Shown here: positions 41,564-53,800 of the stretch, piece by piece | Layout of the letters: each line of letters begins with the position of its first letter | Position numbering within the stretch: position 1 is the stretch's first letter | NCBI GenBank assembly: GCA_023091735.1 | Contig: JALKBU010000199.1 | Coordinates: 1-61,924 of the forward strand | Reading direction: 5' to 3' | Length of the DNA: 61,924 nucleotides | Origin: Trichomonas tenax | Taxonomy: Eukaryota; Parabasalia; Trichomonadida; Trichomonadidae | Translations under genes and position numbers: made by a program | The notes under the pieces: model-generated | The model's database searches: none | What the model was told of the DNA's origin: nothing | What the model saw: only the letters and a program-made list of their open reading frames with translations

Positions 41564-42073
41564 TTACTTAAGGAGTGTTCCATTGAACTTCTGGACGAAC
41601 CATTCCTTAGCTTCATCACGCTTGACGCGCTGGTTTGGACCGATGCGGGACTGGCAGTGCTTGCGGCGTGAGATACGGTTGCCTGGGCGCTCAAGAACGA
41701 CATAAAGATCCATGCCGTGGATACCGATATCACGATCGTATTTAAGACCAAGATCGATGTGCTCCTTGATGCCGAAGCCGAAGTTGCCCTCAGAAGAGAA
41801 GCAGCGCTGGGAAATTTCGTAGTCGTGGACCTGGAGAGCGCGGTTAAGGATCTCGAGGGCTTTTGGACCACGGATTGTAGCGTATGCAGCAATCTTATCG
41901 TTACGGCGGATACCGAACTTTGGAATTGTGCGGTGTGAACGTGCAAGCATAGCCTGCTGCTTTGTAAGCTGCTCGATAACGCGGGAGGCGCGTGTGACCT
42001 GGTCACCGACAGAACCTGGGTTGATGTTGATGCAAAGCTTTGCAACACGGATCTCGTTGAGCTTGTTAGACAT
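41564..42073 (-). CDS. RPL11: 60S ribosomal protein L11 (uL5)
   Basis: 169 residues from ATG (MSNKLNEIRVAKLCININPG). uL5 sits on the central protuberance of the large subunit and binds 5S rRNA. The sequence is collinear with eukaryotic RPL11: GDQVTRASRVIEQLTKQQ, SHRTIPKFGIRRNDKIAAYA, HIDLGLKYDRDIGIHGMDLY, and the basic end RRKHCQSRIGPNQRVKRDEA. The length is slightly short of the usual 170-178. Codons are GC-biased like those of the galactokinase, as expected for high expression. GGTCCTTTCG directly before the ATG contains CCTTT, the word I recall as the trichomonad M5 core promoter element. TTTACTTGTCAAAA-like words lie about 130 bp upstream. Confidence 0.97.
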   Translation of the reverse strand: MSNKLNEIRVAKLCININPGSVGDQVTRASRVIEQLTKQQAMLARSHRTIPKFGIRRNDKIAAYATIRGPKALEILNRALQVHDYEISQRCFSSEGNFGFGIKEHIDLGLKYDRDIGIHGMDLYVVLERPGNRISRRKHCQSRIGPNQRVKRDEAKEWFVQKFNGTLLK

Positions 42074-43070
42074 CGAAAGGACCGACCAACGAAACCGCCA
42101 AAACCGATTTTTTCTGTCACAATTCTGACATTTGACATATTATTTTTGACAATTTACCTCGCTTTTCGACATTATGACATCAAATTGTTGACTTTAGGAC
42201 AAGTAATTTTTTTTGACAAGTAAAGTATTTAATTTCTATCAAATAGTGTCTTGTTCCTTTTATCCTTTTTAATAGAAATATATCAATATAGTTTCACTTT
42301 TCTAAATATATCTTCGGTAAAATTCAAAGGTTTTCATCTAATTATCAAAAAACTCTGCTCCAGGAGTTTGTAAAGATATTACTCATATGATAACAATACA
42401 GACACACAAGTCGCATGATATATTTAGCCGATTTTCCATTCAAAATGTGATTCCGAGGCAAGATATTTTTGAAAAATTGCTTTTGAAAATTGGCGATTCT
42501 TTATATTAGACTACTACAGTTTAGTTCTTTGTTTATACTATATTTGAAGAATTACAACGTGATTTTGAAAGAAAAATGATAATTTGAGGGTTCTCTTAGA
42601 AAGGAATGATATTAAACATATAAACGTATTATAAACTTATAGTTATTATGATTTATATGTATATATTATAGTTCTTGTAGAAATATATTGATTTTAATCA
42701 TAGATATTGCACACTTTAATGTCAAATTCTGTGCCATTCAAAATCTACATTAAATACGAATTTGAATCACAGTTTAATATATAATTATGAAAAATTGATA
42801 ACTAAAACACATTTCTTTATATTGATATTTTGTGTTACATCATAAAAAATGTGTTTGATCATGTTAATATTTAACAAACTATTTTAATCGACTAGTATAA
42901 TATCTTAAACCTATAGAAAGACAATGATATCGTTGAAGATAAATTTTCGAATTTTAAAATATAAAAATAAATGGTAAGTTATATTTCAAAAAGTGAAATC
43001 ATATTGACGTATAGTATAAATAAATGATAAAATTGATAAATATTATATTTTCTGTTTATAAATAAATAAA
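42074..43070. other. Divergent spacer, uL5 and AHI1-like genes
   Basis: Near the uL5 side there are TGACA words and two TGACAAGTAA-type variants of the recurrent motif (about 42190-42225). The rest is AT-rich without features. Confidence 0.45.
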
Positions 43071-44801
43071 ATGAGTGATGAAATATTTTCGATTTCTATT
43101 TATGGATCATCGGAATTGAACTGCAGAAGTTCGCTGAAAAACGTCGCCTGCAGAGTCTCCATCGTCAACACTACAACTGGAACACTTGCGACTAAATCTG
43201 ACCAAAATAGAAAAGTTATCTCACTCAATGAGGCCCCAAATTGCCAATACATAGCACCGGTTGTCACAAAATACATCAATTCATCGCATCTTTCGTCACC
43301 AATTTTCAAATGGAACGAATCTTTTTTATATAACGAACTTTATTCGCACATTTCTAAGCCAAACTTCATGTTTTTGTTCGAGATTATCGACTATACTATA
43401 TACAGCGGATGCAATCAGTTTTGTCCCTTGGCTTGGGGCTTTCTAAAACTTCGTAATCTCGATGGAAAAATCGTTAACGCAGAAATTCCGCGAAATATTC
43501 AATTATACGAATATCCCAGGGGATATACATTCAAAAATCACTCATCTATCGTTGATTTATGCGATATTATCGAACATAGAAAACCAATCGACTGCATTTT
43601 AAGAGTTTGCGTCAAACCAGCTCAACCACAAGAATTTTCATCGATATCAAAGCGCCCTACAACAGTTTTCGAGAAAGAAATCGGCGACATCGAGTTAAAC
43701 GAGTTAATTAAAGTTGAAGAAGAAGATTCTTTGTCTATAGCTTTAGATCACAGCGATATCGAGAATGAAACAGCAACTCAATGTTCTTTGCCTAAATATC
43801 TCAAGACACAGCTGTATCCTGGCGATCATGGAGCGATGTATTTAACATTTAATCACGCAGGAACTTTGTTGGCTGCTGCTGTCCACAAAGACCATCAGTA
43901 TTACATAGACTTGATCAGCACATCAACGTTTAAGCTCGTTGATTCATTCTCAGCTCACATTGAAACGATTTATGAAATGCAGTTTTCAAATGATGATTCA
44001 TTGCTTTTGTCTGTCTCTGCTGATTGCTCTGCGAAAGTTTGGACGGTTGAAGGACCAAGGAAACCTCTAATTATGCCTCATTCCAAGTTCGTCTATACAG
44101 GAAAGTTCCATCCATTGAATAACAACTTCATTTTCACCGCCGGTTTCGATGGAATCATTTATGTTTGGGATTACAATCAAAAGAAATGCTTCAAACAGTT
44201 TATTGGGCATAGAACGAGAATAAACACAATGACGTTCTCTCCCAATGGAAGAAGATTGTATTGCGGTGACTCTTCTGGTGTTATTTCTGTTTGGAGAACT
44301 GTTATCGAGAATGGAGATTTCCAGTTCTCGAATAAGAAATTTTTGCTCGATGATGAAATCGGAAACACGCCAATATCTCACATGGAGATGGTCAGATCCA
44401 ACTTTTGCCTCTTAATTCACACGCACGACGACATAATAAGAGTTTTCGATACTAAAGCGATGACAACAACAACAAGATATATCGGCGCTAAGTGCAGAAG
44501 ATATTTAATTAGATCAACTTTCTCTCCTGATGGGCAGTTCATCATTTCTGGCTCTGAAGAAGGCAATATATTGATCTGGACAGTCAAAGCCCCGAAGTCT
44601 TCGAATACCGTCCAGTGGTCAAACAAGTTCAACAAACCTGTAACGAGTTTAGCGTGGAATCCGAAGATGAACATGGTTGCGATTTCATCATTCGGTGAAG
44701 GACAACCGATTCTCATTTATGTCGATGAGAACGAATCAACATTTGATTTATCGAATATCGACGAAGTGTCAATGAAATCAGAGGACTCTGATCAATTCTA
44801 A
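43071..44801 (+). CDS. AHI1: Jouberin/AHI1-like WD40 protein
   Basis: 576 residues from ATG. Jouberin acts at the ciliary transition zone. The N-terminal half is not WD40 but matches the jouberin-specific domain in order: CRVSIVNTTTGTLATKS, YIAPVVTKYIN, FKWNESFLYNE, MFLFEIIDY, LAWGFLKL, IQLYEYPRG. WD repeats then cover about 255-550, with KVWTVEGPRKPLIMPHSKFV-YTGKFHP and LYCGDSSGVISVW, which closely follow animal AHI1 (LPHPSFVYTAKFHP; MYSGDCTGVIVVW). The N-terminal coiled coil and C-terminal SH3 domain of vertebrate AHI1 are absent, so this is the core only. Trichomonads carry several flagella, which fits a transition-zone role. Confidence 0.88.
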   Translation: MSDEIFSISIYGSSELNCRSSLKNVACRVSIVNTTTGTLATKSDQNRKVISLNEAPNCQYIAPVVTKYINSSHLSSPIFKWNESFLYNELYSHISKPNFMFLFEIIDYTIYSGCNQFCPLAWGFLKLRNLDGKIVNAEIPRNIQLYEYPRGYTFKNHSSIVDLCDIIEHRKPIDCILRVCVKPAQPQEFSSISKRPTTVFEKEIGDIELNELIKVEEEDSLSIALDHSDIENETATQCSLPKYLKTQLYPGDHGAMYLTFNHAGTLLAAAVHKDHQYYIDLISTSTFKLVDSFSAHIETIYEMQFSNDDSLLLSVSADCSAKVWTVEGPRKPLIMPHSKFVYTGKFHPLNNNFIFTAGFDGIIYVWDYNQKKCFKQFIGHRTRINTMTFSPNGRRLYCGDSSGVISVWRTVIENGDFQFSNKKFLLDDEIGNTPISHMEMVRSNFCLLIHTHDDIIRVFDTKAMTTTTRYIGAKCRRYLIRSTFSPDGQFIISGSEEGNILIWTVKAPKSSNTVQWSNKFNKPVTSLAWNPKMNMVAISSFGEGQPILIYVDENESTFDLSNIDEVSMKSEDSDQF

Positions 44802-47800
44802 TGCTGTTTTTTTATTTTTTGTTTTTTATTTATAAATTTTGATTTAGCAAAACTCTTCTTTATCAATACAACTAAATCAATCACTATATAGTACTCTATA
44901 ATAATACTAAAAAGATAATGATTGAGATCTATTCATTGTTGAAATAAACATCGAGAAAAAAAATCTTTCATTTTAGATTATTTTGATTGATCACAATAAT
45001 GTTAGAATCCACTCAATAACTATTCTTTAATTTTTGAATATCTTTGTATAATATCAATAACATAACATAGATTTTCCAATAATTTGGAAAATTTTAGGGA
45101 GAACAACAATTATTTAGCTATTAGAAAGTACTATCGTGTGGTATTCTATTTCGGTGCTTTTGAGTTTATAAAACGAAAAATATTTTTGAATTTTATAAAA
45201 TGTTATAAGACACTTTCAGAATCGAAATTTGTCATATATTTGAGAATTTGAAATGATTGGTAATAGATAGAGAGTTATATTTGTTATGTATGAAAAAATA
45301 TTTTGGTTATTCAAGAATTAGATGATGAATCATTTGCAAAGTTGCAATAAAACACAAAAATATAATATCCCGTTACACATGTCAACTTCCATGAAAATTC
45401 ACGCCTGTAGCACACATATGTCTAACACAATTAGTAAAGTAGGGGTCACACCATAGGTTGAATCAACATAACCTTCGATTATTATTTATAAGCATAAACT
45501 CATATACGTATAACTTATACGGTCTAAGTTATCACATGAAATTTTCTATTTAGTTATCCAATTGCATCTCATGATATCAATTCAAGCTATTAAAAGAAAA
45601 CAATAATTAAACATAAATTCTGAATTTCTGAAATCATAATTCCTTATAAAAGTAAATAGAATTGTGTTTTATAAGTAATAATTACAATAAAATATATAAA
45701 ATTTCGCCCAATTTTTTTCACAACAAATAGAAAAACGCAAACTTCAAAAAGCAAATAACATTCAGCTTTGATCAATAAACAATAAAGCACTTGCAATGCA
45801 TATACGATCAAATATTTGATTTCTTTACACATCGAATATATATATTATTGCTTTATTAACACTTAATAAATTAAATACCCGAATTGTTTGATTTTTCAAT
45901 ATAAGTGAATTTATGGTAATAAAAGTAATATATTGATAAATAATATCTTATCTCTATATATAATACATAAGATTATTGAACAAATCGAAGATTCGGAAAA
46001 TAACTTCTGCAAGATCAAATCTGATTGATTTTAACATGAACTAAAGTGCCAGTATCAATAGTGATTGATTTGCAAGTTATATGCAAATATTTTTAAGCAA
46101 CGAAAATATCTTTTTCTAAAATTAGTAATAATTGAACCCTTACATTGAAAATAAAAGAAACGATGTTTATGCTAAAGTTAAATTATAATGAAATGTTGAA
46201 TTTTTTTAAATATAGAATGAAGTTGATAAGCTTTCGCGAAAACATCTTGCAGCGAGTCACCATGGGCATGAATATGATGAGTTTTTTGAAAGGATCAGGT
46301 TTCAAATGCGAGGCCAAGTGTGAAATTTGAATTTCAAAATTGGGGTAAGAAAGGGTCTGATTCCTGAATTATCCCTTTGATGGGTAAATTTGAATGGTGT
46401 ACGGCTATCGTCGTATTTTTTGGTGTGCAACATAACCTTATACACATTCAAAAATTGAATTATGTATACGGTTTGGTCGTATACAAAGAAAAATTTCGTA
46501 ATCTGAGTTAGTGTGACATATGTATACTATGCATAAAATGAATCATAATGGCTGAATTAAAATCTATAAATAACATGTAAAAATCTCATAAAATACAAAA
46601 AATGCACAAAAAGTTGATTTTACAAAAGATAACACACACTGGACACAGTTATCGTTCGCTTGCACACACATAACCGCTTTTTCGACATGCGTATATCCCG
46701 TTAAGCTTGCGCAAAATGCTTTCGGTTAGAGCAATTGAGAGAAAGCATAAAGCAATATCCAATTATTTGCTTTACTGTTAGAAAAAAATAGAACCTTAAA
46801 AAACCATTTTTACTTTTTTTTACAATTTTAAAAGCATTTTATGATATTCTAAAGCTACGAAATGCATCTATTATGCGTTTATCATCATACTGTCGTTTCA
46901 GATTTTGATTTTTCTTAAATCATCGAGTAATGATATCCAAAAATCACCTTGTTTTGGCATGGTTTTCGCGCAGAGATGCATTATTTTTGCGTGAAAAGGC
47001 TGGATATTACTATTGTCGCTTATGTTGATCCACAATTTAGCAACAAATTACAAATTAAATCAAAAAAAGACCGCAAATGGTATATACATATCATTGTATT
47101 CCATTCAGAGATGTGTCAGTAGTATATAAAATGATATTTAAAAATATAGATATTTTCTTATTTACTATTAGGAGTTAAAAATGTATTATTAGAAGACAGT
47201 TCTGTCCGGCTGTGAGTGCACTTGAATAGCTTAAGCTTGATTGACCAAGAATATAACCAAAAATGGAAGGCAAAATTCAAAATAAATCCAAACTTTACAA
47301 ATTATTTCAATTTTAAAAAATTTAATATATCATTGCTAACACAATTTTAGTCATATACAGACGATAAATATCAAAAAATTGATACAAAAAGTGCCTCTAA
47401 CTGTTTGGTCGGGTAACTAAAGGCATCTGTATATATCGCACATATGTATGATATTCTAAATTCACCAATTTTGGTCGCTAAATCCCTAAAATGAAGTCAA
47501 TACACTTCTATTAAAAAGTAACAGCCATTGTTATAATTCATTGACTAAGTCACTTCGCCGCAGTTAATCATCAGACTCCAACAAGTAATGGTGTGACATC
47601 GCTGTTGAAATTTGATCCTAATTTCAAGTTTTTATAATCGATTTTACCAAAAATATCATCAAAACTTTTAACCAAAATCTACAAGCTATACTAGTGTTAC
47701 CACAAAGAAGCATGCGATCTAGATGTTATGTAATTCACTCATAAATTTCTGACTCTTTGCATCGATATTATTTGAAGCTGAAAAAAATACATATGTTATG

Positions 47801-48121
47801 AATCACACGCTCCAGCACAATACTAGAATGAGCGTATTTTCACTAACAATCTACGAAGCATAATTTTTAATATTATTCTAAAATAAATATTAGATTTTGA
47901 TACGAAATATTTAGTATGAATTATCACGAATTCATTATTTATGACTATACATCGCACTATTTACTACTTGTCAAGTTTTTTGTTTACATGTGGTTTACTT
48001 GTCAAATATTTGGTTTACAACAACCGAAAGCTTATCGTAATCAAAGGTTATTTTTCGAAAACCAATGGCAAGCTTATATCCCTTTGCTTAATTTTACCAC
48101 ATTTTGTCAGTGTAAAGAAAA
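44802..48121. other. Long gene-free region, 3.3 kb
   Basis: No supported gene. It contains small palindromes (CGTATAACTTATACG at 45507-45521; an 8-bp stem TGTATACG with CGTATACA at 46463-46485). At 47975-48020, upstream of the ankyrin gene, TTTACATGTGG, TTTACTTGTCAAA and related words resemble the recurrent motif. ORFs at 46145 and 47916 have no supporting composition. Confidence 0.5.
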
Positions 48122-49921
48122 ATGGATCTCGAAGCAATTCAAGAATTAGACGATGAACCTTACGAGGAACAGTTCGACGAATTGTCGATGATGGTCATGT
48201 TCCAGAAGCAGTTGACGACAATCTCTGAACAAAATTATGATCAATTCTTAATTTTCTTCAATAATTCGCCTTTAGCCAATAATCCAGACTTCCATCAACT
48301 AATCATCGACGAAATCATCAGCGTTTACTCTGTAAGACCATGGAATCTCAATTTACTCGCCAAATTCTGTTTATCTTTGAAATCTTGCGAAGGTTTCGAA
48401 GAAATGTTGCTCGCTGCGGTGTTTAAAGCAGAAACAGACTTCAGAAGAATCGAAAATATGATCACAAGAGTTTCATTTTTACGTGAATGTTTTATTCAAG
48501 GATTCACATCGATAAGAACTATAATAACATGCATAATTAACTTCAAGCGCAATTATTCTAACTTCCCCGAAGAATTATTCGTATTTTTCATCTATTTTGC
48601 GCCAGAAATTGAAAATCAAGACAAAGAACTCTTCAACAACATGATGGAATACTTCCGTGTGTTGTATGCTAAGTGCAGATCGCCGCAAACATTCCAAATG
48701 TACAAACAATTCGAAAATCTCAGAAAAGACAACTGGAAAGGCTTATTGGAGTCTATAGAATTCGCTGGTACAAGCGATAGTGTCCAATACGCAATAAGAC
48801 ACGATGATGTCGAAAAATTCAAGAAATTATGTCCAAATGTTAACACAAAGATTCCAAAGAGCGCTTTTGAGCAGTGTGCCATATCCCAGTATGTCATGGT
48901 CCCTCTGCAGTACGCCACGCTGTTTAGTGCGATAAAAATTGCCGATTACATCATTTCCAAGAATCCGGATATATGCAAGGGAGAAGCGATCGAAAGTGGA
49001 AACTTTTATGATGGAAGAATCGAAGCCGTCTATGATAGCAAGGAAAGCCCTGAGTATGAACAAAGCATTGCACTTGCTTACGCATACATCAGCTGCCCAA
49101 CACTCGCAATGAGGTACGAACAAATGAACTTAGCAAGTGGAGCTGTCGCGAAATATTCAGCTGCTTACAGAGCGAATAAAATGCTTGTTTATGAAGATCC
49201 AGACAGCGCTGAGTGTCTGTTTGCTGCTGTTAAGAACAACAACCTCGAGGCCGTTATTAATTACAAGAACTCAGGCGCTCAAATGGACTGCAGGTCAGAT
49301 AACAACACACTTCCAGAACACGTTGCTGCTGAAAACGGACATTCGTATCTTTTACAAGTTTTGCTTTCATTCCAACAAAAGGATGAATTCCAGTTATCAG
49401 ATGATGAAAATGAAGAAGAAGAGTCAAAACTCAAGATGGGTGTCGACTACTTCGGAAGAAAGCCATTGCACATGGCAAGTCTCGCGGGCCAATATGATGT
49501 CGTTCAAGTGTTAGTTGACATGGGAGCTGATGCAAACGAACCTGATAATCTCGGAAGATCTGCATTATCAGATGCTGCTCTCGGCGGTCACGCTGCCATC
49601 GTTGACTTCTTAATCAAGTCAGGCTTCGATCCTAATGTCAAAGACAAAGAGGGATTGACACCGCTTCTCATTGCAGCGATGAATGGAAGAGCGGACGTTA
49701 TTCATGTTTTGATGAATTCTGACAGCGTGGACTTAAAAGTTACCGGCGAATTTGGAACCAACGCCTTGCACATTGCATCTCAGGGCAATCACATTGAAGT
49801 TGTCGAGGAATTGCTCAAAAGTAAGAAGTTTGCCGCTGATTGCAAAGATATGATTGGAAGAACGCCAGCCGACTTCGCGACATCAAAAGAAATGCTCGAT
49901 GTATTCTCCAGGAAATACTAA
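48122..49921 (+). CDS. Ankyrin-repeat protein, intact
   Basis: 599 residues from ATG (MDLEAIQELDDEPYEEQFDE). The first 220 residues are helical and match the leader seen in many trichomonad ankyrin proteins, with FQKQLTTISEQNYDQFLIFF and paired aromatic helices (RPWNLNLLAKFCLSLKSCEG). An irregular ankyrin-like zone covers about 220-440. Canonical repeats run from about 440 to 590: GRKPLHMASLAGQYDVVQVL, GRSALSDAALGGHAAIVDFL, GLTPLLIAAMNGRADVIHVL, GTNALHIASQGNHIEVVEEL. An acidic loop (LSDDENEEEES) interrupts the array. Ankyrins are protein-interaction scaffolds; the partner is unknown. Unlike the ankyrin gene at 11.5-13.4 kb, the frame is unbroken. Confidence 0.9.
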   Translation: MDLEAIQELDDEPYEEQFDELSMMVMFQKQLTTISEQNYDQFLIFFNNSPLANNPDFHQLIIDEIISVYSVRPWNLNLLAKFCLSLKSCEGFEEMLLAAVFKAETDFRRIENMITRVSFLRECFIQGFTSIRTIITCIINFKRNYSNFPEELFVFFIYFAPEIENQDKELFNNMMEYFRVLYAKCRSPQTFQMYKQFENLRKDNWKGLLESIEFAGTSDSVQYAIRHDDVEKFKKLCPNVNTKIPKSAFEQCAISQYVMVPLQYATLFSAIKIADYIISKNPDICKGEAIESGNFYDGRIEAVYDSKESPEYEQSIALAYAYISCPTLAMRYEQMNLASGAVAKYSAAYRANKMLVYEDPDSAECLFAAVKNNNLEAVINYKNSGAQMDCRSDNNTLPEHVAAENGHSYLLQVLLSFQQKDEFQLSDDENEEEESKLKMGVDYFGRKPLHMASLAGQYDVVQVLVDMGADANEPDNLGRSALSDAALGGHAAIVDFLIKSGFDPNVKDKEGLTPLLIAAMNGRADVIHVLMNSDSVDLKVTGEFGTNALHIASQGNHIEVVEELLKSKKFAADCKDMIGRTPADFATSKEMLDVFSRKY

Positions 49922-50545
49922 TATATTGTAAGAGAATAAATTTTTACTTTTTGTATATAATATTTTGTAATATCTAATTAAATCGCCACTAAACCATTCT
50001 ATCATTCATCATTTCTAATAAACACTATATATTCAATGTGCAAAAAGAGAAATAACTAAAAAATATTTATTTTCTCAAAATTTACAGATTTTTACAATTT
50101 TAATTCGCTCATCGTCATATACACACTATTACCTATATCTCTATATGAATGAAATGACTTTATGTTCACTTTTTACAGAAAGCAATTTTAAAAAAATGAA
50201 ATGTCATCGGTAAAGGTCGTTTCAAATCTCGACATTCGACAAACGGCAGTACAGTTAACACTACATTTAGGTGAGTGCTACCTAAAGACGAAATATTTTC
50301 TCTAACGTTCTTTTATATATGAAAAATGAACCTCGAGAATATGTTATTTCGTCATTGCATAGACTAATATATTCATTTGCAAGTGATTTAGACTGTTTTA
50401 AGTTCAATATCAAAAAATTAAATTTCAGTTTTACAAAACTGAACCTGGGAATAATGACATGTAAAAAGCTGCAATGAATACATTATCAAGTCAATAAATG
50501 GACATTTATAAAACCTTATATAATAATATTTTATCTCAATCAATT
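49922..50545. other. Convergent spacer
   Basis: A 34-codon plus-strand ORF at 50201-50305 (MSSVKVVSNLDIRQTAVQLT) has protein-like wording but is too short to judge. TGACATGTAA occurs at 50455-50464. Nothing else seen. Confidence 0.4.
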
Positions 50546-50869
50546 TCACTTTGAGCTGCTGTAGTATGAGTATGATGAAGCAGTCTTTGAGCCCGATGTG
50601 GATGAAGTTGTTGTTGTTGTAGATGAAGAAGAATCAGAAATGTCGGAATCGTTAGTTGGAGCAACTGGTGGTGGTGGTGTTGGTGGAACAGCTGGAGCGA
50701 CTGGTGGCTGTTCTGGAACTGGTGGTGGAGCTAGTTCTTCTTTATTTGGATGCTCTGCGCTTGATTCCTCCTTCTTTGGCTCTTCGGCCTTTGTTGCTTC
50801 AAGCTTTGTTTCCTCCTTCTTTACTTCCTTCTTCTCTTGCTTTGGTGTGTCGTCTGCTTCTTTGCACAT
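50546..50869 (-). CDS. Low-complexity Lys/Glu-Pro-Ser protein
   Basis: 107 residues from the first ATG (50869, MCKEADDTPKQEKKEVKKEE). Three blocks: a charged Lys/Glu region with KEE/KKEE repeats, a proline region (LAPPPVPEQPPVAPAVPPTP), and a Ser/Thr tract ending in SASYSYYSSSK-like wording. It is probably intrinsically disordered. The reading frame continues 25 codons upstream without ATG. Cys at position 2 could allow lipidation, but this is speculative. No family is recognised; such reading frames can also arise by repeat expansion, so coding status is moderate. Confidence 0.5.
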   Translation of the reverse strand: MCKEADDTPKQEKKEVKKEETKLEATKAEEPKKEESSAEHPNKEELAPPPVPEQPPVAPAVPPTPPPPVAPTNDSDISDSSSSTTTTTSSTSGSKTASSYSYYSSSK

Positions 50870-53800
50870 TGCGCGAAAATAAAATTTTATGATTCTTCTG
50901 AAAAAGCGAAATTTATTTCGGTTTTTTGTAAAATCAATTTTCAACGCGATTTTTGTAATATATGCATTACATATTGACTATTTTTACCAAAATTTTTGCA
51001 TAATATTAGATCAAAATTGAGATGAAATCTAATGATATGGCAAACTTTATCTCAATTTTGAACAAAACAATCATTTTAGTTTTTTATCGTTTTGTCATTT
51101 AATTTACTTTTTCAATATAATTTTGATTGTCCTTTCACTTTTAGATACAATATACTATATATATACTAATTTTCCTATCAAATCACTTTTTGATTAACAA
51201 TTTCTTTTATTCGATATTTAGCATTTTCATATGATGTAGCCTTCATATTCATCAAAATTTTGTTTTTTTCTTTACATTTCGCTCGTGTCCCCGATTTAAT
51301 CGAAAATTTAGAATATGTAAATGATGTAGAAATTTTGCGAAAAATTTTGTTTATCGGATTTTCTCTTGTTTTGGTGGTCAAATAAAAATCGAGTATTGGA
51401 GTTCCAAAACGTTATATTTCGCTTAGCTTGGTCCATTTTTGTCTGTGCGTTTATGGATGAGCGAATTGGCAAAAATGGGCCAATTCGCTAAAATCGCAGA
51501 CCCAATTCGCTCATTGTCGTGACAATTTTTTTAAGAATTGTGTTTGTATCCTAAAATATCACCCGGTTGATATATCATTAGCATTTTCGATTATAATTTC
51601 ACAATGTTAAAGCTAAAATTAGAGGATTTGATTTTATTAAAATTAATCTTGGGTTTTTGAACCTAAAAATGAGTGATTTTTAATACGCAATAGTTTGCGG
51701 TGTCGCTCTTCAGTTATTCATAATAAATTGAGTTTTTCTCAAGAGCTTCTCGATAAATCTATGCTTTTTCTTGGTGGTTTATTATCTAAATGAAATGCAC
51801 AATATGAAATTCATATAGCACATTAGCGCATTCGCTGCACTATTCAATTTTGAATAATTTGCGCAAATTTGCATTAGCTAAAAACCTTATTAGCAAATTT
51901 CGTCACTTTTTCTCTAAATTAAACGATGTAATGCTTGTTTTATATTTAATCAAAATAATTTGACCCAAAAATTCTTTTCTATAGATTCCAATGGCCAAAA
52001 TTAAGCCAATATTTGTTGTACATTAGTAAATATACTTGAATATGCTGTAGTAATGACTTAAGAAGGAAAATTGAGAGTAAGCTTCGTTTGTTGGTTTTGC
52101 ATGAATTATTTATGTTGCTTGGGAAATACGGGCCCATGTATTGCTATGCATGATGTGACAATCGCAGTTTTCAAAATTTTTGGAATTGATCAGTGAGAAG
52201 CTGCTCATTTATTGGAAACGAAGTTTCAGACATACTCAGCCATCATCAATGAGATCATGATAGAGGTCCTTCATATCATTATAATTTGTATTTTTGGCCA
52301 AGAAAATTAATGAAGAAACTTCCGATTTCTCAAATTCTTGTCACTATATCTCCAGAAAAAAATTGTAAACTTTTCATGCCACTATTGTTATTCTAGATGA
52401 ATAGAGTAAAATATTAAAAAATCAATTTTCGATTTTATGCCATTTCCAGATTATCGGAAATCCCTCAATATCTTCCAATTGATATATGCATTCTTCACAT
52501 AACAAGGATCATATTTATCAACTTTTTGAATTATCTTCCAGACCAAATTTCTTGCTTCCAAAAGTCACTTTTCATTCAATTTTGCTCACTTTTCTGGGAG
52601 TTCTTGGCAGGAAATTTCCAGTGAAAATGTGACAATCACAATGAAGAAGGTGAAATTGCACGAAAACATAGTGCTTGTAAATCTATAACGAGCTGCTGAT
52701 TATAAAACATGAAAACTCGTGAATTTTTGTCCAGCAAATAATTTATTTGACAAAAAAAAACGCGATAAAAAAAGAAGGTTACTTTGTCTGGAAGATTGCA
52801 AAAAATGGAAATAGGGAAAATTCCAAAATATCTTCCAGATTTGCATCCCTTATTCGCACATCCATAGTGCGTTAAGTGAGTGAGTGATGTAATCAAATAT
52901 TGAATAAATTTTGAATCTTATTATTTGCTTTGTGAGAATTGTAAATGTTATATTTAAACAATATTCATTCCATATTAATGATTCCTAAATGATAGAGTTG
53001 TTTCCACTTGATATATTTAAAACAATAATGTCACATATGATGTCATAGAATGTAAATTATACATTAGATTCCAATTGCTATATGTTTCATCTGTAACACT
53101 TTCCAATTCATGATATGTCATATTTGTTGTTGAAACATTCAAGTACACTCAACGCTACTTGCAATGGGTGGAACCATTATGTCTTGACTGCTTTTTTGAT
53201 TCACATCACTTATTGATGCAATGTGAAGTGAAAAAGGAGTTCATATCCGTGTATAGACATATATTTTCTATCTACTTTTCATAAAATTACAGTCCAGATG
53301 GAGTCACTCTGAATTTTGTGGATAAGGTTATTTTCCTTTTAATTTTAAAATTGCTTTTTTACCTCGATATTATGATGAGATATAGCTGTTAATTTTATTC
53401 AACTAGTTTAATTGTCTAAAGCAACAGAAATCAAAATAATTTATTTTCAATCCTTTGAATTATTGGCTTTAACTATGAATAATATACTTCACACATGACA
53501 CATATATGATATGCAAAAAGCTAGGCTTCGAATCCTATTAATTGTGAGTTTTTAAGAAGGTTGCATCCAGAAACAAAAAAAGGAGCATTTTGCTCGACAC
53601 TCAAATTTTTACGATAACTGACTCACACTTCGCGGCAAAGTTGCTTGGATTAGTTAGGAGAAGTCACCTGCAGAGTGGTGGATCTTCTTTATTAGTCAAC
53701 ACCTCCAAATAAATTCGAACAGACCTCTAAAATTGAACACTTTTCACTTCACGTAGTGGACCATTAAAATCAAATATCTAGAATTTTAATAGGTGGTATT

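Noticed and set aside
41545..42138. 197-codon minus ORF overlapping uL5
   Set aside because: It is the shadow of the uL5 coding sequence in another frame (Ser/Thr-rich, no family).
50598..50892. Glycine- and valine-rich plus-strand ORFs
   Set aside because: They are antisense shadows of the Lys/Glu-Pro-Ser gene.
53560..53760. snRNA, SRP RNA or 5S rRNA
   Set aside because: I looked for U1, U2, U5 and U6 signature words and 5S features here and elsewhere and did not find them; only a generic hairpin is present.
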